NCBI GenBank assembly: GCA_017502085.1
Contig: JAFVVQ010000029.1
Location: 1-64,000, forward strand
Direction: 5' to 3'
From: Clostridia bacterium
Lineage (GTDB): Bacteria > Bacillota > Clostridia > Oscillospirales > Acutalibacteraceae
DNA: 64,000 nucleotides
Positions within the stretch are counted from its first letter, which is position 1. Every line of letters begins with the position of its first letter. This document shows, piece after piece, positions 1-8,868 of the stretch. The notes under the pieces were generated by a model. It was not told the DNA's origin. It ran no database searches and worked only from the letters and a program-made list of their open reading frames with translations. Made by a program: the position numbers and the translations under genes.

Positions 1-1
1 A

Positions 2-220
2 ACAAAATGGTGGATTTTCGCTCTCGGTACAGGCGTTCCCATCATCACGGGTGCTCTCGGTATCATTCCCAAGCTTTTCTATCCCATTACGGCTGAAAAG
101 CGTGACATTATGTATGCTGAACTCCGTGACAGAAGAAGCAAAGTTGCTGATAAGATGAACAAGGCAACCACCGCAGAAGAAATTGCAGAAATCGCGGATT
201 CACAGTTCATCACCCAATAA
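2..220 (+). CDS. GPH-family sugar:cation symporter, C-terminal fragment
   Basis: Only the last 72 residues are inside the window. A hydrophobic final helix (IFALGTGVPIITGALGII) is followed by a cytoplasmic tail with YPIT, an alternating charged stretch (YAELRDRRSK) and a short acidic helix. This tail pattern is typical of glycoside-pentoside-hexuronide symporters of the MelB type, which import sugars with Na+ or H+ at the cytoplasmic membrane. The substrate cannot be told from this piece. A strong terminator follows 12 bases after the stop, so the gene ends its transcription unit and is unrelated to the helicase operon downstream. The family call is moderately sure because it rests on the tail alone. 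Confidence 0.6.
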   Translation, partial: TKWWIFALGTGVPIITGALGIIPKLFYPITAEKRDIMYAELRDRRSKVADKMNKATTAEEIAEIADSQFITQ

Positions 221-232
221 TCAAAAACATAT

Positions 233-267
233 AAAGACTGTAATCGTTCGGGTTGCAGTCTTTTTTG
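233..267 (+). terminator. Rho-independent terminator after the sugar symporter
   Basis: AAGACTGTAA pairs with TTGCAGTCTT around a 9-base loop (one G-U pair), followed at once by a run of six T. It is a classical intrinsic terminator placed just after the symporter stop codon. Confidence 0.85.
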
Positions 268-301
268 TTTTGTAAAGTTACTGAAAAAATCAGAAAACTC
301 A

Positions 302-330
302 TTGACAAATATGATTTGATATGCCATAAT
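302..330 (+). promoter_or_regulatory. Sigma-A promoter ahead of the helicase operon
   Basis: A perfect -35 box TTGACA (302-307) is separated by 17 bases from CATAAT (325-330). Transcription would start near 337 and leave about 340 bases of untranslated leader before the helicase start at 676. No other good promoter was seen between here and the gene, so this is the likely promoter of the helicase/MoxR/VWA operon. Confidence 0.6.
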
Positions 331-470
331 ATATATTGCAAAAATTTAAAATCGTGCTTTAACCCAAGGCAAAGAGGAAAATCCTTTGTCTGCACGCTTA
401 TGGAAAATACATTGCCGAGACAAAGTGCATACATGCGGCAAGCCATATTCTGAACGGTTAAAATTAAAAA

Positions 471-516
471 AATCATCCCGTATATGCAGGTAAAAACTGC
501 AAAATACGGGGTGATT
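471..516 (+). other. Long imperfect hairpin in the helicase leader
   Basis: In the 455-base gap between symporter and helicase there is no convincing gene. An inverted repeat, AATCATCCCGTAT-ATGCAG against CTGCA-AAATACGGGGTGATT, can form a stem of about 18 pairs with small bulges and a 7-base loop. It is followed by TTCGGCGTTTTTGGGG, only a weak T tract, so it could be an inefficient terminator (attenuator) or an RNA-stabilising stem. It does not match a riboswitch family I recognise. Confidence 0.4.
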
Positions 517-675
517 TCGGCGTTTTTGGGGTAAAAAGTATTTTTATGTTATGTTTTTGTTATTTTTTTACCCCCTTTTTTGAGGAGTCAGTTAAACACG
601 GTAACATTATTGAGGAGTTTTGTTGCCGTTAACCGTAATTGTTAAATAACTATAAATGGAAAGGAAGGAAGAATT

Positions 676-3600
676 TTGACATCGACAACTGTACATGAAG
701 TGCCTGCGGGTTGGGAGGCGTTCGACGCCCCTGTGGAGGATTTGGATCCCGTATTGGTAAAAGAGGGTTTCACAGAGACTATGACAATCGGAAGAGCGCT
801 TGTTATGAGTCTCAGAAGGCACGCGGATGTGGACATTCATTACATTTCCGAACTTGCTGGAATCGACAAGGATGAAGTCATTGAAAAACTCAGAGGCGTA
901 ATCTATCAGAATCCCGAAAAGTGGAACGGAAACGTATATGAAGGCTGGGAGCTTTCAAACGAATATATCTCGGGCAATCTTTTTGACAAGCACAAGAAAG
1001 CACGTGCAGCATCTGCACTTTACTCAAAGCGTTTTGCAGCAAACATTGAGGCGCTTGAGAACTATATGAATCTCGCGATCTATTTCGATGACGTCAGTCT
1101 TTATCCGGGAATTCCTTTTATTCCCACAGAGGTTATTGACGATTTTATCGAGCATCTTTTCGGCAAATATATCTCATCGCCCGATTTCAGAGGCGATAAG
1201 AGAGAATATCTTGTCAGACGTGATCCGATAACGGGCTCATGGGAAATCCCCAACAAAAAGCGCTACCGTGGTTGGATTACCAATATTTCAACATACGGTA
1301 CACTTGACAAAGAGGGCATCTCGATTCTTGACGATATTCTCAACAACAGAGACATTGTTGTCTATAAATACGGATACAGTACTTACAGTAAGAGACCTGT
1401 CAATAAGACCGCGACGGCAAAGGCACTTGAAAAGCGCGACCTTATTATCAGCGAATTCGATCGCTGGGTCAAGAATACTCCACGCATCAGACAGATTGCG
1501 GAAGCCTGTTATATCCGCAACTACGGCTATATCAGAAAACGTGTTTTCAACGGTAACTTTCTTGATAAGCAGTGGGGAGACATTGTTCTTCGTGATTATC
1601 AGCGCAATGCCGTTGCAAGAATTCTTTTCACAATGAACTGTCTTCTCGCTCTTCCCGTGGGCAGAGGCAAAACTTATATTATGCTTGTTTCAGCACTTGA
1701 ATCAATCAGAATGAAACTTGCAAAGAAGATTATCATCACACCTCCCAACAACGTTTTCGTTCAGTTTGAGGAGGCGGCACGCAAGCTGGGTTGCCTTGAT
1801 GAAATCACCTTCATCGGCACGAAGGATTTCACACCCGTAAAGAGACAGAAACTGCTCGGCAAAATCCGCGATGCGGAAACGGGGATTTACGTTATTCCTC
1901 AGAGCAGCTTCGATATCATTCCTCTTTCCGAGGAACATTATAAAGAAGAACTCAGGGAAGAGCTTGAGAAGGTTATTCAGGCAAGAGGCAATTTTCTCAA
2001 AAGCACTCCCGCCCTTAAGCGCAAGGAGAAGGATCTCAAAAAGGCGCTTCTTGAGATTGATGGCAAATCATCCGATAAGAACAAGGTTTATTTCGATAAT
2101 CTCGGGATCGATATGCTCTATGTCGATGAAGTTCAGGCATATAAGAACATCACTATTGAAAGTTCAAGCTTTGCAAGAGGTATCAACAAAAAAGGTTCTG
2201 CAAAGGCGAATAAGATGCTTGATAAGATTCATTTTGTTCAGAAGAATAACGGCGGCAGAGGTGTAATCCTCTCAACAGGTACACCAATCACCAACTCGAT
2301 GACAGATATCTTCGTGTGGCAGAAGATGCTTCAGAGCGGTGAACTTGCCGTAAACGGTCTCAGCAACTTTGATTCATGGGCAGCTGAATTCTGTGAGAAA
2401 TCAACCGAGTTTGAAATCGATGTTGATTCCACCAATTACCGCCTTGTTACCAGATATTCAAAATTCGTCAATCTTCCTGAGCTTACTGCTCTGCTTTCAT
2501 CCGTAGCCGAATTCTACACACCCGAGGAATCCGAGGGTCTTCCCGAATTCAGAGGCTATACTGACGTTGTTGTTCCTCAGACGGCTTTCTTCAAGCTCTT
2601 TCTTGAGGAACTTTCAAGTCGCTGTGATGCAATCAGAAACGGCAATGTTGATCCCAAGATTGACAATATGCTCAAGATAACGTCAGACGGCAGGGCTGCG
2701 GCGGCAGATATCAGACTTGTCTGTCCCGATGCACCTTTCACCGAGCACTGCAAGGTCGCTTTCTGTGCAAACAAGGTTTATGAAGTATATGTCAGGACTA
2801 TGGATAAAAAATGCACTCAGCTTGTTTTCAGTGATCTTTCAACGCCTAAGGATAGCTTCAATCTTTATGATGAGCTCAAGCGTCTGCTTGTTATGATGGG
2901 CATTCCTGAAGAAGAAATCGCATTCATCCACGATGCAACCGATGACAGAAAACGTGAAAAGCTTTTCGAGATGACAAGAAAAGGCGAAATCCGTGTGCTT
3001 ATCGGCTCAACAATGAAGCTTGGCACAGGTGTCAACGTTCAGGATAAATGCATTGCTGTTCACCATCTTTCATTGCCTTGGAGGCCTTCCGATATGATGC
3101 AGCGCGAGGGCAGAATATTGCGTCAAGGGAATTCTAATAAAGAAATATATATCTTCCGCTATGTCACCCAGGGCAGCTTTGATGCATATTCTTATCAGAT
3201 TCTCGAGAACAAGCAGAGAGTCATTTCTCAGATTCTCAAGGGTGTAACAACCGTCAGAAGCGTGTCGGAAGTCGACGATGCTGTGCTCTCATACGGTGAA
3301 GTAAAGGCGCTTGCGGTCGGAAATCCTCTCATCAAGGAGCGTGTTGAGGCATATAACGAGCTTTCACGCTACAGAGCGCTCAGAAGCAAGAGTGAGGAAA
3401 CGAGAATCGCTCTTCGCAGACAGCTCAAGGAAATCCCTGACCTTGTCGATAAGGAAAATGATATGATCCGCAACTGCTCGCTGGACTGTGTTTATATCAG
3501 TAATAAGATGAAAACAGCCGATTCCGAAGAGCGTAAGAATGTTCGTGCCAAGGTTGCCGATGCAATCAGAAACGTTGTTACCGAAAGAGAAGAGTACGTC

Positions 3601-3918
3601 ATCGTGGATGATTACTGCGGATTCAGGATTATTTATCCTGCGTATATGACTGCAGACAAGCCCTATGTTTATCTTGAGAGAAACGGCAGATACACAGTTG
3701 AAATGGGTGATGCCGACAGAGGTATCGTTGCCCGAATCGATAACGTTATTTCACGTATCCATGAGTTCCGTGATGCTTATGTGAGAAGCCGCAATGCGCT
3801 CGAAAAGAAGCAGGCAGATATCATCGTTGAACTCGAAAACATCAAATTCTATAACGAGGAGATTTCTTTCTACAGAGACCTTCTCGCCGATATTGACAGA
3901 AAGCTGGAGGTGGCATAA
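676..3918 (+). CDS. Large SNF2-like superfamily 2 helicase
   Basis: This 1080-residue cytoplasmic protein is a DNA- or RNA-dependent ATPase/translocase. Residues 300-560 hold helicase motif Q-like LRDYQRNAV, Walker A LPVGRGKT (near 329), motif II DEVQ (near 482) and motif III STGTPITN (near 535). The second RecA domain has GTGVNVQD and the arginine-finger motif LPWRPSDMMQREGRILRQGN (near 785-820), then FDAYSYQILENKQ. This second half closely matches the helicase half of giant methylase-helicase proteins found on clostridial conjugative elements, but no methylase motif (NPPY/DPPY) is present here. The first 300 residues and the coiled-coil-rich 850-1080 region are unassigned. The start is TTG with a GGAAGGAAG ribosome site. 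The MoxR gene begins directly after the stop codon, so the two are translationally coupled. Confidence 0.85.
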   Translation: MTSTTVHEVPAGWEAFDAPVEDLDPVLVKEGFTETMTIGRALVMSLRRHADVDIHYISELAGIDKDEVIEKLRGVIYQNPEKWNGNVYEGWELSNEYISGNLFDKHKKARAASALYSKRFAANIEALENYMNLAIYFDDVSLYPGIPFIPTEVIDDFIEHLFGKYISSPDFRGDKREYLVRRDPITGSWEIPNKKRYRGWITNISTYGTLDKEGISILDDILNNRDIVVYKYGYSTYSKRPVNKTATAKALEKRDLIISEFDRWVKNTPRIRQIAEACYIRNYGYIRKRVFNGNFLDKQWGDIVLRDYQRNAVARILFTMNCLLALPVGRGKTYIMLVSALESIRMKLAKKIIITPPNNVFVQFEEAARKLGCLDEITFIGTKDFTPVKRQKLLGKIRDAETGIYVIPQSSFDIIPLSEEHYKEELREELEKVIQARGNFLKSTPALKRKEKDLKKALLEIDGKSSDKNKVYFDNLGIDMLYVDEVQAYKNITIESSSFARGINKKGSAKANKMLDKIHFVQKNNGGRGVILSTGTPITNSMTDIFVWQKMLQSGELAVNGLSNFDSWAAEFCEKSTEFEIDVDSTNYRLVTRYSKFVNLPELTALLSSVAEFYTPEESEGLPEFRGYTDVVVPQTAFFKLFLEELSSRCDAIRNGNVDPKIDNMLKITSDGRAAAADIRLVCPDAPFTEHCKVAFCANKVYEVYVRTMDKKCTQLVFSDLSTPKDSFNLYDELKRLLVMMGIPEEEIAFIHDATDDRKREKLFEMTRKGEIRVLIGSTMKLGTGVNVQDKCIAVHHLSLPWRPSDMMQREGRILRQGNSNKEIYIFRYVTQGSFDAYSYQILENKQRVISQILKGVTTVRSVSEVDDAVLSYGEVKALAVGNPLIKERVEAYNELSRYRALRSKSEETRIALRRQLKEIPDLVDKENDMIRNCSLDCVYISNKMKTADSEERKNVRAKVADAIRNVVTEREEYVIVDDYCGFRIIYPAYMTADKPYVYLERNGRYTVEMGDADRGIVARIDNVISRIHEFRDAYVRSRNALEKKQADIIVELENIKFYNEEISFYRDLLADIDRKLEVA

Positions 3919-5037
3919 TTGAAAGAAGTATTCGAAGGACAGAACATCACTTCTCTTAGCGTTTCAAAGGCAGTCGAATCCCTTGCAAAGGCTTATTGTG
4001 AGCTTATAAGGAAGGGCTTGAAAATGAATTATCTTCCCGCACTGATGCTTTGGGGTCCTCCCGGTGTCGGTAAGTCTGATTTTGCCCGTCAGCTTGCGGC
4101 AAGAATAGAAGAAGAAACAGGCAAAACCGTCAACCTTGTTGACGTGCGCCTTCTTCTCTTCAATCCCATTGACCTCAGGGGTATCCCTACTGCCAACGAG
4201 GACAAGACAGCGGCTGTATGGCTCAAGCCCAAGATCTTTGATATGGATGAAAGTGATGCTGTCATCAACATTCTTTTCCTCGATGAACTTTCATCCTGTT
4301 CGCCTTCCGTTCAGGCAGCGGCATATCAGATTACTCTCGACAGAATTATCGGTGAACACCGTCTGCCTGATAATTGCATCGTTATTGCCGCAGGTAACAG
4401 AATAACCGATAAGTGCGTTACTTACAAGATGGCAAAGGCACTTGCCAACCGTCTTTGCCACGTTGAAATCAAAGCAAACTTTACTTCATGGGTTACATGG
4501 GCAAAGGCAAACGGAATCCACTATAAGGTTATCGATTTTCTTACCGCCCGCCGTGATTTCTTTATGGCATTCGATCCGCAGAAGGATGAACTCGCTTTCC
4601 CTACACCCCGTACGTGGGAGATGGTCAGCAATATTCTCAATGTTTATGACGGGGATGAGAATGCGGCACATCCGATGGTTTCGGGTTGTATTGGTGAGGC
4701 GGTTGCTTCAGAATTCCGTATGTTTTGTGCGGTTTACAGAACGTTGCCCTCTGTTGAAGAGATTTTTGACGGCGGCAACCCTGCTCTTCCTAAAGAAACC
4801 GACGCTCTTTTTGCGCTTATTTCATCTATGACGGCACACGCCCGCGAGAATAAGGATGATATGAGAAAAATCGGCAATGCAATTAAGTATTCAGAGAAAC
4901 TTGCACCCGATTTCAGCGTTGCGTTTATGAAGGAACTTATCAACCTTGAGCCTGAATATCGCAAGAAGCTCATTATGGTCCCTGAATATACAAGGTGGAT
5001 GGACAGGAGAGGAAGGATGCTCAATGGCATTATCTGA
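3919..5037 (+). CDS. MoxR-type AAA+ ATPase
   Basis: The 372-residue protein is a cytoplasmic AAA+ ATPase of the MoxR group, which usually acts as a chaperone-like remodeller paired with a VWA-domain partner. Walker A is GPPGVGKS (residues about 45-52) and Walker B is ILFLDELSS (about 118-126), followed by the QAAAYQITLDRIIGEHRLP region typical of MoxR proteins and a sensor-1 AAGNR. It starts with TTG immediately after the helicase stop; GGAGG 8 bases upstream lies inside the helicase gene. Its own end overlaps the next gene by 14 bases. The MoxR plus metallopeptidase-like/VWA pair is a known recurrent unit; attachment to a helicase suggests that the pair regulates or loads the helicase, which is inference. 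Confidence 0.88.
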   Translation: MKEVFEGQNITSLSVSKAVESLAKAYCELIRKGLKMNYLPALMLWGPPGVGKSDFARQLAARIEEETGKTVNLVDVRLLLFNPIDLRGIPTANEDKTAAVWLKPKIFDMDESDAVINILFLDELSSCSPSVQAAAYQITLDRIIGEHRLPDNCIVIAAGNRITDKCVTYKMAKALANRLCHVEIKANFTSWVTWAKANGIHYKVIDFLTARRDFFMAFDPQKDELAFPTPRTWEMVSNILNVYDGDENAAHPMVSGCIGEAVASEFRMFCAVYRTLPSVEEIFDGGNPALPKETDALFALISSMTAHARENKDDMRKIGNAIKYSEKLAPDFSVAFMKELINLEPEYRKKLIMVPEYTRWMDRRGRMLNGII

Positions 5038-6229
5038 TGCTGAACTCAAGGTTTTTTATCAGAAGCTTCTGACAGCCAGAATGAGACTTGTTATGACTCA
5101 TCCGTTTTATGGCGCGTTGCTGATGCACGTCAGACTTGCCATTGATGAAAAGTGCGAAAGCGCATTCACCGATAATGAATGCATCTGTTTCGGCGCGGAG
5201 TTTCTCTCAAATCTCTCCTCTCAGGAGGTTGAGTTTGTTATGCTCCATGAGATATTGCATATCGTTCTTCGACATTGTAAGAGAGGTTTAGGGTATAATC
5301 AGTTCATCTTTAACGTCGCCTGCGATATCGTTGTCAATTCGACGATTCTTGAAGCATTTGACGATGACGTTTCAAAGATTACTCTTTCGAAATACGGTGA
5401 GTCAATGCATCTGACTCCTGACGGCAAGGAGGGCAGGGGATACACCGCCGACGAAGTTTATGCGATGCTGATGAAGAATCAGAACAGAACAAAGGCTATG
5501 GCACTTTCCGCCTTCTGCGATGATCATTCGCAGTGGAAGGACGAAGAAGGCTTGGCGGATGAACAGGCGGACTGGATTCAGAGGATAATCAACGCCGCGG
5601 AAACCGCATCGAAGATGGCGGGGAAAAATGCGGGTAATCTGCCGAGATTTGCCGAGGAAATTCTCAACAGAAACAGAAACCGTGCACTCGATTGGAGAAC
5701 ACTGCTGCGCACGTTTGTCGAGGAGGATGTTTGTGATTATTCCTTTAATCCGCCCGACAGACGGTTTGCAGATTCGGATTTTTTCCTTCCCGATTATAAC
5801 GGATGTATAAGCAGTGAAAAGGTGAAAAAGGTTCTCTTTATGATTGATACCTCGGGATCAATAGGCACAAAGACAATCCATGCGGCGTATGATGAGATCG
5901 AATCAGCGCTTGAAATGTTTGAAGGCGGAGTCGAGGGCTGGCTCGGATTCTTTGATTGGGAGGTAAAACCGCCCGTACCGTTTGAAAATTCCGATGAACT
6001 CAAGCAGATACGTGCTGTCGGCGGCGGTGGAACAAGTTTCCGCAATCTTTTCAGATATATAAGGAAAGAAATGAAAGAAGATCCGCCTGAAAGTATCGTG
6101 ATTTTCACTGACGGATACGACAAATTTCCCGAGGAAGAGGTTGCGGGCGGCATCCCTGTTTTGTGGATTATCTGCGGCACAAATGTTGTCCCGCCCTGGG
6201 GCGCCGTCGCCAGAATACCGAGGGAATAA
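5024..6229 (+). CDS. Metallopeptidase-like/VWA protein (DUF2201 type), MoxR partner
   Basis: This 401-residue protein has an N-terminal zinc-peptidase-like domain with HEILH (near residue 74) and a C-terminal VWA domain whose MIDAS motif is DTSGS (near 275) and whose later metal-site segment is FTDGY (near 362). This arrangement is that of the DUF2201 family, commonly encoded next to MoxR ATPases. The ATG at 5024 is chosen because GGAAGG lies 7 bases upstream; an in-frame start at 4946 would overlap the MoxR gene by 92 bases without a good site. Whether the HExxH site is active is unknown. It probably forms a complex with the preceding MoxR protein. A bidirectional terminator follows. Confidence 0.85.
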   Translation: MALSDAELKVFYQKLLTARMRLVMTHPFYGALLMHVRLAIDEKCESAFTDNECICFGAEFLSNLSSQEVEFVMLHEILHIVLRHCKRGLGYNQFIFNVACDIVVNSTILEAFDDDVSKITLSKYGESMHLTPDGKEGRGYTADEVYAMLMKNQNRTKAMALSAFCDDHSQWKDEEGLADEQADWIQRIINAAETASKMAGKNAGNLPRFAEEILNRNRNRALDWRTLLRTFVEEDVCDYSFNPPDRRFADSDFFLPDYNGCISSEKVKKVLFMIDTSGSIGTKTIHAAYDEIESALEMFEGGVEGWLGFFDWEVKPPVPFENSDELKQIRAVGGGGTSFRNLFRYIRKEMKEDPPESIVIFTDGYDKFPEEEVAGGIPVLWIICGTNVVPPWGAVARIPRE

Positions 6230-6245
6230 GCAACATAATGAAGAG

Positions 6246-6284
6246 AAAGAGGATTGCTCACATCGGTGAGTAATCCTCTTTTTT
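6246..6284. terminator. Bidirectional terminator between convergent operons
   Basis: AAAGAGGATTGCTCAC pairs with GTGAGTAATCCTCTT around a 4-base loop and ends in a T run on the plus strand; the minus strand also reads a T-rich tail. It separates the helicase operon from the eight-gene minus-strand operon that ends at 6357. Confidence 0.85.
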
Positions 6285-6356
6285 ATCGGTGCCTTTAGGT
6301 GTGGGAAATACCCACTGAATCTGTTGATGGGATGGTTGTGATATTGTTTTTTTCAA

Positions 6357-6686
6357 TTAAGTGACAGAAAAAGAAATGATTAAAAAAAATATAAATACAA
6401 CAAGTGTAATGCCCAAAACCTTATAGAACGTTTTGATATTCTTAAGTTTCTTTGTTGTTGTGGTATGCCTTCCGCCGCACCTAGGACAATTGCAAACAAT
6501 TTTTCCACTTTCAGAATCTTTAAATACTCCGATTCTTTTGGAAAAGAAAGGTGTCTTACAGTATTTACAAAAACTTATTGCCGGAAAACCAAGTTTGTAC
6601 TGGTGAGGACGAAAAAAACCACTTTTATTAAGATTATTAATTTCATTAGGCAATTCGCTAAGCTTTATTTTTTTATCTTTCTTCAA
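6357..6686 (-). CDS. Small zinc-ribbon membrane protein
   Basis: This 109-residue protein has an N-terminal cytoplasmic zinc ribbon (FCKYC about residue 39, then CNCPRCGGRH about 65-75) and one C-terminal membrane helix (VLGITLVVFIFFLIISFSV). No family is recognised. It is the last gene of the minus-strand operon and overlaps the stop of the preceding gene by four bases, which indicates tight coupling. A tail-anchored zinc ribbon could dock cytoplasmic operon products to the membrane; this is inference. The GTPase three positions upstream also carries zinc ribbons. Confidence 0.75.
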   Translation of the reverse strand: MKKDKKIKLSELPNEINNLNKSGFFRPHQYKLGFPAISFCKYCKTPFFSKRIGVFKDSESGKIVCNCPRCGGRHTTTTKKLKNIKTFYKVLGITLVVFIFFLIISFSVT

Positions 6687-7591
6687 GGGATGTGCACTTC
6701 CTTTAACAGAGATTTAATTTCTTCTTTTTCGCGGGGTGTCATAGAGATTTCAAAAATATCTGAACGGAAATTCTTATATGCCATTAATAGACATAATGTA
6801 TTATAATAGATGCGCATATTATTTTTGTTCAACGGTAATCTGATCAATTCTTCGATCGAATAGTATACGTTTTCAAAATTGTATTTGGAAAACAGTTTTA
6901 ATAAACATAGCTGTGCGTAACTAGGCTCATTTAAGCATATATGAATTGTCGGAGTGGAATCTGAAAAGTCAATAAGAATATAATTTTCATCGCATTGGGC
7001 TTCGCTTAAAAAATTAACTTTATCGTTTGACAAAATACATCTACAAATAGCAACCGACTTTTTAACCGGCGGGATCTTACCTATTATCTCTATGCAAGAA
7101 TTTAATTTTAAAATATCTGAAGATATTTCTGAGATAATTCTTCTAATAAGATTTATATCGCTTTCTCTTTCAGCAACACAGTAAAGAACGGTGTCATCCG
7201 AAAACAAAGACAGTAATAATGACTCATGTAACTTGTTGACAAAAAAGTCATCGTATCCACAAAATTCAGTCATAGTATCTAAAAATTCAGAAAAATCGAT
7301 ATTGTCGTATTTTGATTCAATTGTCACTTTGCTTTCGAGGAAGACGCGGCCATCATTTCTTGGGTATGATTCAATAAGAACAATGTTTTCATCAGCATTA
7401 AAGAAAGATTTTGTGGTGACCGGTGCGGATGCATATCCGGGAACAGAAGCATATTCTGTTAACATTGAGATATATGATTTAACCCACATTTGCGCAGAAT
7501 TCTCGGGAATAAGATTGTCTATATTACCTCTGAAATCATATCCTCCGCTGCTATGTGACAAAAAGAAAGTCTTATTTGGAGTATCATTCAT
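6683..7591 (-). CDS. Unknown protein, likely GTPase partner
   Basis: This 302-residue soluble protein is not recognised. It begins MNDTPNKTFFLSHSSGGYDFRG and contains mixed alpha/beta segments with an acidic C-terminal helix, no membrane helix and no clear catalytic motif. The ATG at 7591 is preferred to a TTG-type start at 7669 because GAGG sits 7 bases upstream and because the longer form would overlap the GTPase gene by 65 bases. Its place directly after the P-loop GTPase suggests an adaptor or regulator of that enzyme. In predicted GTPase-centred conflict systems such adaptors are common, but no homology to them can be shown by eye. Confidence 0.7.
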   Translation of the reverse strand: MNDTPNKTFFLSHSSGGYDFRGNIDNLIPENSAQMWVKSYISMLTEYASVPGYASAPVTTKSFFNADENIVLIESYPRNDGRVFLESKVTIESKYDNIDFSEFLDTMTEFCGYDDFFVNKLHESLLLSLFSDDTVLYCVAERESDINLIRRIISEISSDILKLNSCIEIIGKIPPVKKSVAICRCILSNDKVNFLSEAQCDENYILIDFSDSTPTIHICLNEPSYAQLCLLKLFSKYNFENVYYSIEELIRLPLNKNNMRIYYNTLCLLMAYKNFRSDIFEISMTPREKEEIKSLLKEVHIP

Positions 7592-7604
7592 ATTGTTACC
7601 TCGT

Positions 7605-8861
7605 TCATTTTTTAGCTTTTGGATACACTCCGATTTCAGAGAGAAGCCATAAAAATGGAGTTTCAGCACCTACGCTGTTAAAATGATCATTAATGATGAG
7701 TCGAGTAGCAAAAACTCTGGTGTTTTTTTCTCCAAAGGAATCGTTAATGCTTCGCATATATTTTTGTAATGATTCTTGTTCCTTTGTTAAATTTGTTGCA
7801 TTCTCACCTAGAAGATGTGATTTTATGGTGTCTGACAAACTATCTATAACTGACATATCGACAGGGCCTTTTGTTTCTTTCGTGAACTCACCTATTTTTA
7901 TTTCGTCCTGAATTAGATCAAGTTTATTAAAGATAATAGCGGTTTTTTTCTTGTTGATAATATTTGTCTGGCTGAAAGCTTGAAGAATATCATCAACCCT
8001 GACCATCTGGGGCAAAATCCCATCAGACAGGCCTTGCATCGTGTTTTGCTCATCTAGTTCAGGTGCTTCTTTATCAAACAGCTTTTTTATTAGTTCTCTA
8101 TGTTCATATTCTTCTGCTGCGTTAACAATGAATATAATACCGTCTGCGTTTATGAGAAATTGCGAAAGAGACTTAGAAATCTTATCTGCGCTAGTATAAA
8201 ATTCGCCTGGAACATCAAAGAAAACAAGGTGGCATTTGTCGTTGCTTTCTGTCTGTCCATTTAAATATTTCAACTCATAAAAATAAGGTCCCATTATAGA
8301 TTTTGTGGCAATTTTTGCCTTATCGATTTTGCTTTTGTCTGGGGTAGAATAAGTGGTTGATATACCATAGGATAATCGCTCGTTGCAATACAAATCAGTA
8401 ACGTTATCAAGAGGGGAACTCTTATCTTTGTTAAGCGAGTACCAGGTGGTGTTGGGAAGATTTCTCATCCTGTCATTTAAAGCTGCGAGATATGTAGTCT
8501 TGCCACTATTGGGAACGCCGATAACCGCAATATAACGTGTTTTCTCTTTGCCGAAATTTATGAGAAGGTTGTTGTGGCAATAGGGACAAAGTCTTTGCTG
8601 TAAAGGTAAACTGGTTGCAGGATTTGGATCTTCAACTCCAGTGATATAATTATTCTCCGTTTCAATCTGATTTGTTTTCAAATCAGCAGGGTCAACATAA
8701 CCATAATCGTATTTAGCGTAAGCAGAGTTTCCTTTATCGATGTGATATGAACGAAGATATTCATCTACAGAACGCATACCGGATGCACAACGGAATACGG
8801 CATTATTGTACTTGAACGGAATAAAACAATAAGGGCATTTTACCAAAGGGATTTTTTTCAT
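7605..8861 (-). CDS. Zinc-ribbon P-loop GTPase (TRAFAC-like)
   Basis: A 418-residue cytoplasmic GTPase. Residues 1-110 carry two cysteine pairs (CPYC near 9 and CPYC near 92) expected to form a zinc ribbon. The GTPase domain has Walker A GVPNSGKTTY (near 113), switch II DVPGE (near 215) and the guanine-specificity motif NKLD (near 310). The layout resembles bacterial TRAFAC 'double-GTPase' proteins, although a second GTPase domain is not evident. The ATG at 8861 is chosen over an upstream TTG (8879), with a GGAG site 10 bases ahead. It sits between a membrane-spanning sensor-like gene and an unknown partner, so a switch relaying a membrane signal is plausible but inferred. Confidence 0.85.
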   Translation of the reverse strand: MKKIPLVKCPYCFIPFKYNNAVFRCASGMRSVDEYLRSYHIDKGNSAYAKYDYGYVDPADLKTNQIETENNYITGVEDPNPATSLPLQQRLCPYCHNNLLINFGKEKTRYIAVIGVPNSGKTTYLAALNDRMRNLPNTTWYSLNKDKSSPLDNVTDLYCNERLSYGISTTYSTPDKSKIDKAKIATKSIMGPYFYELKYLNGQTESNDKCHLVFFDVPGEFYTSADKISKSLSQFLINADGIIFIVNAAEEYEHRELIKKLFDKEAPELDEQNTMQGLSDGILPQMVRVDDILQAFSQTNIINKKKTAIIFNKLDLIQDEIKIGEFTKETKGPVDMSVIDSLSDTIKSHLLGENATNLTKEQESLQKYMRSINDSFGEKNTRVFATRLIINDHFNSVGAETPFLWLLSEIGVYPKAKK

Positions 8862-8868
8862 AAAACAA

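Noticed and set aside
253-453. Small 66-codon frame in the helicase leader
   Set aside because: It starts inside the terminator T tract, has no ribosome site and covers the promoter.
676-3918. Helicase as part of a restriction-modification or BREX/DISARM system
   Set aside because: No methylase motif in the protein and no methylase, nuclease, PglZ or BrxC-like gene nearby.
3919-6229. MoxR plus VWA pair as RavA-ViaA
   Set aside because: The VWA protein has an N-terminal HExxH domain of the DUF2201 type, unlike ViaA, and the ATPase is shorter than RavA.
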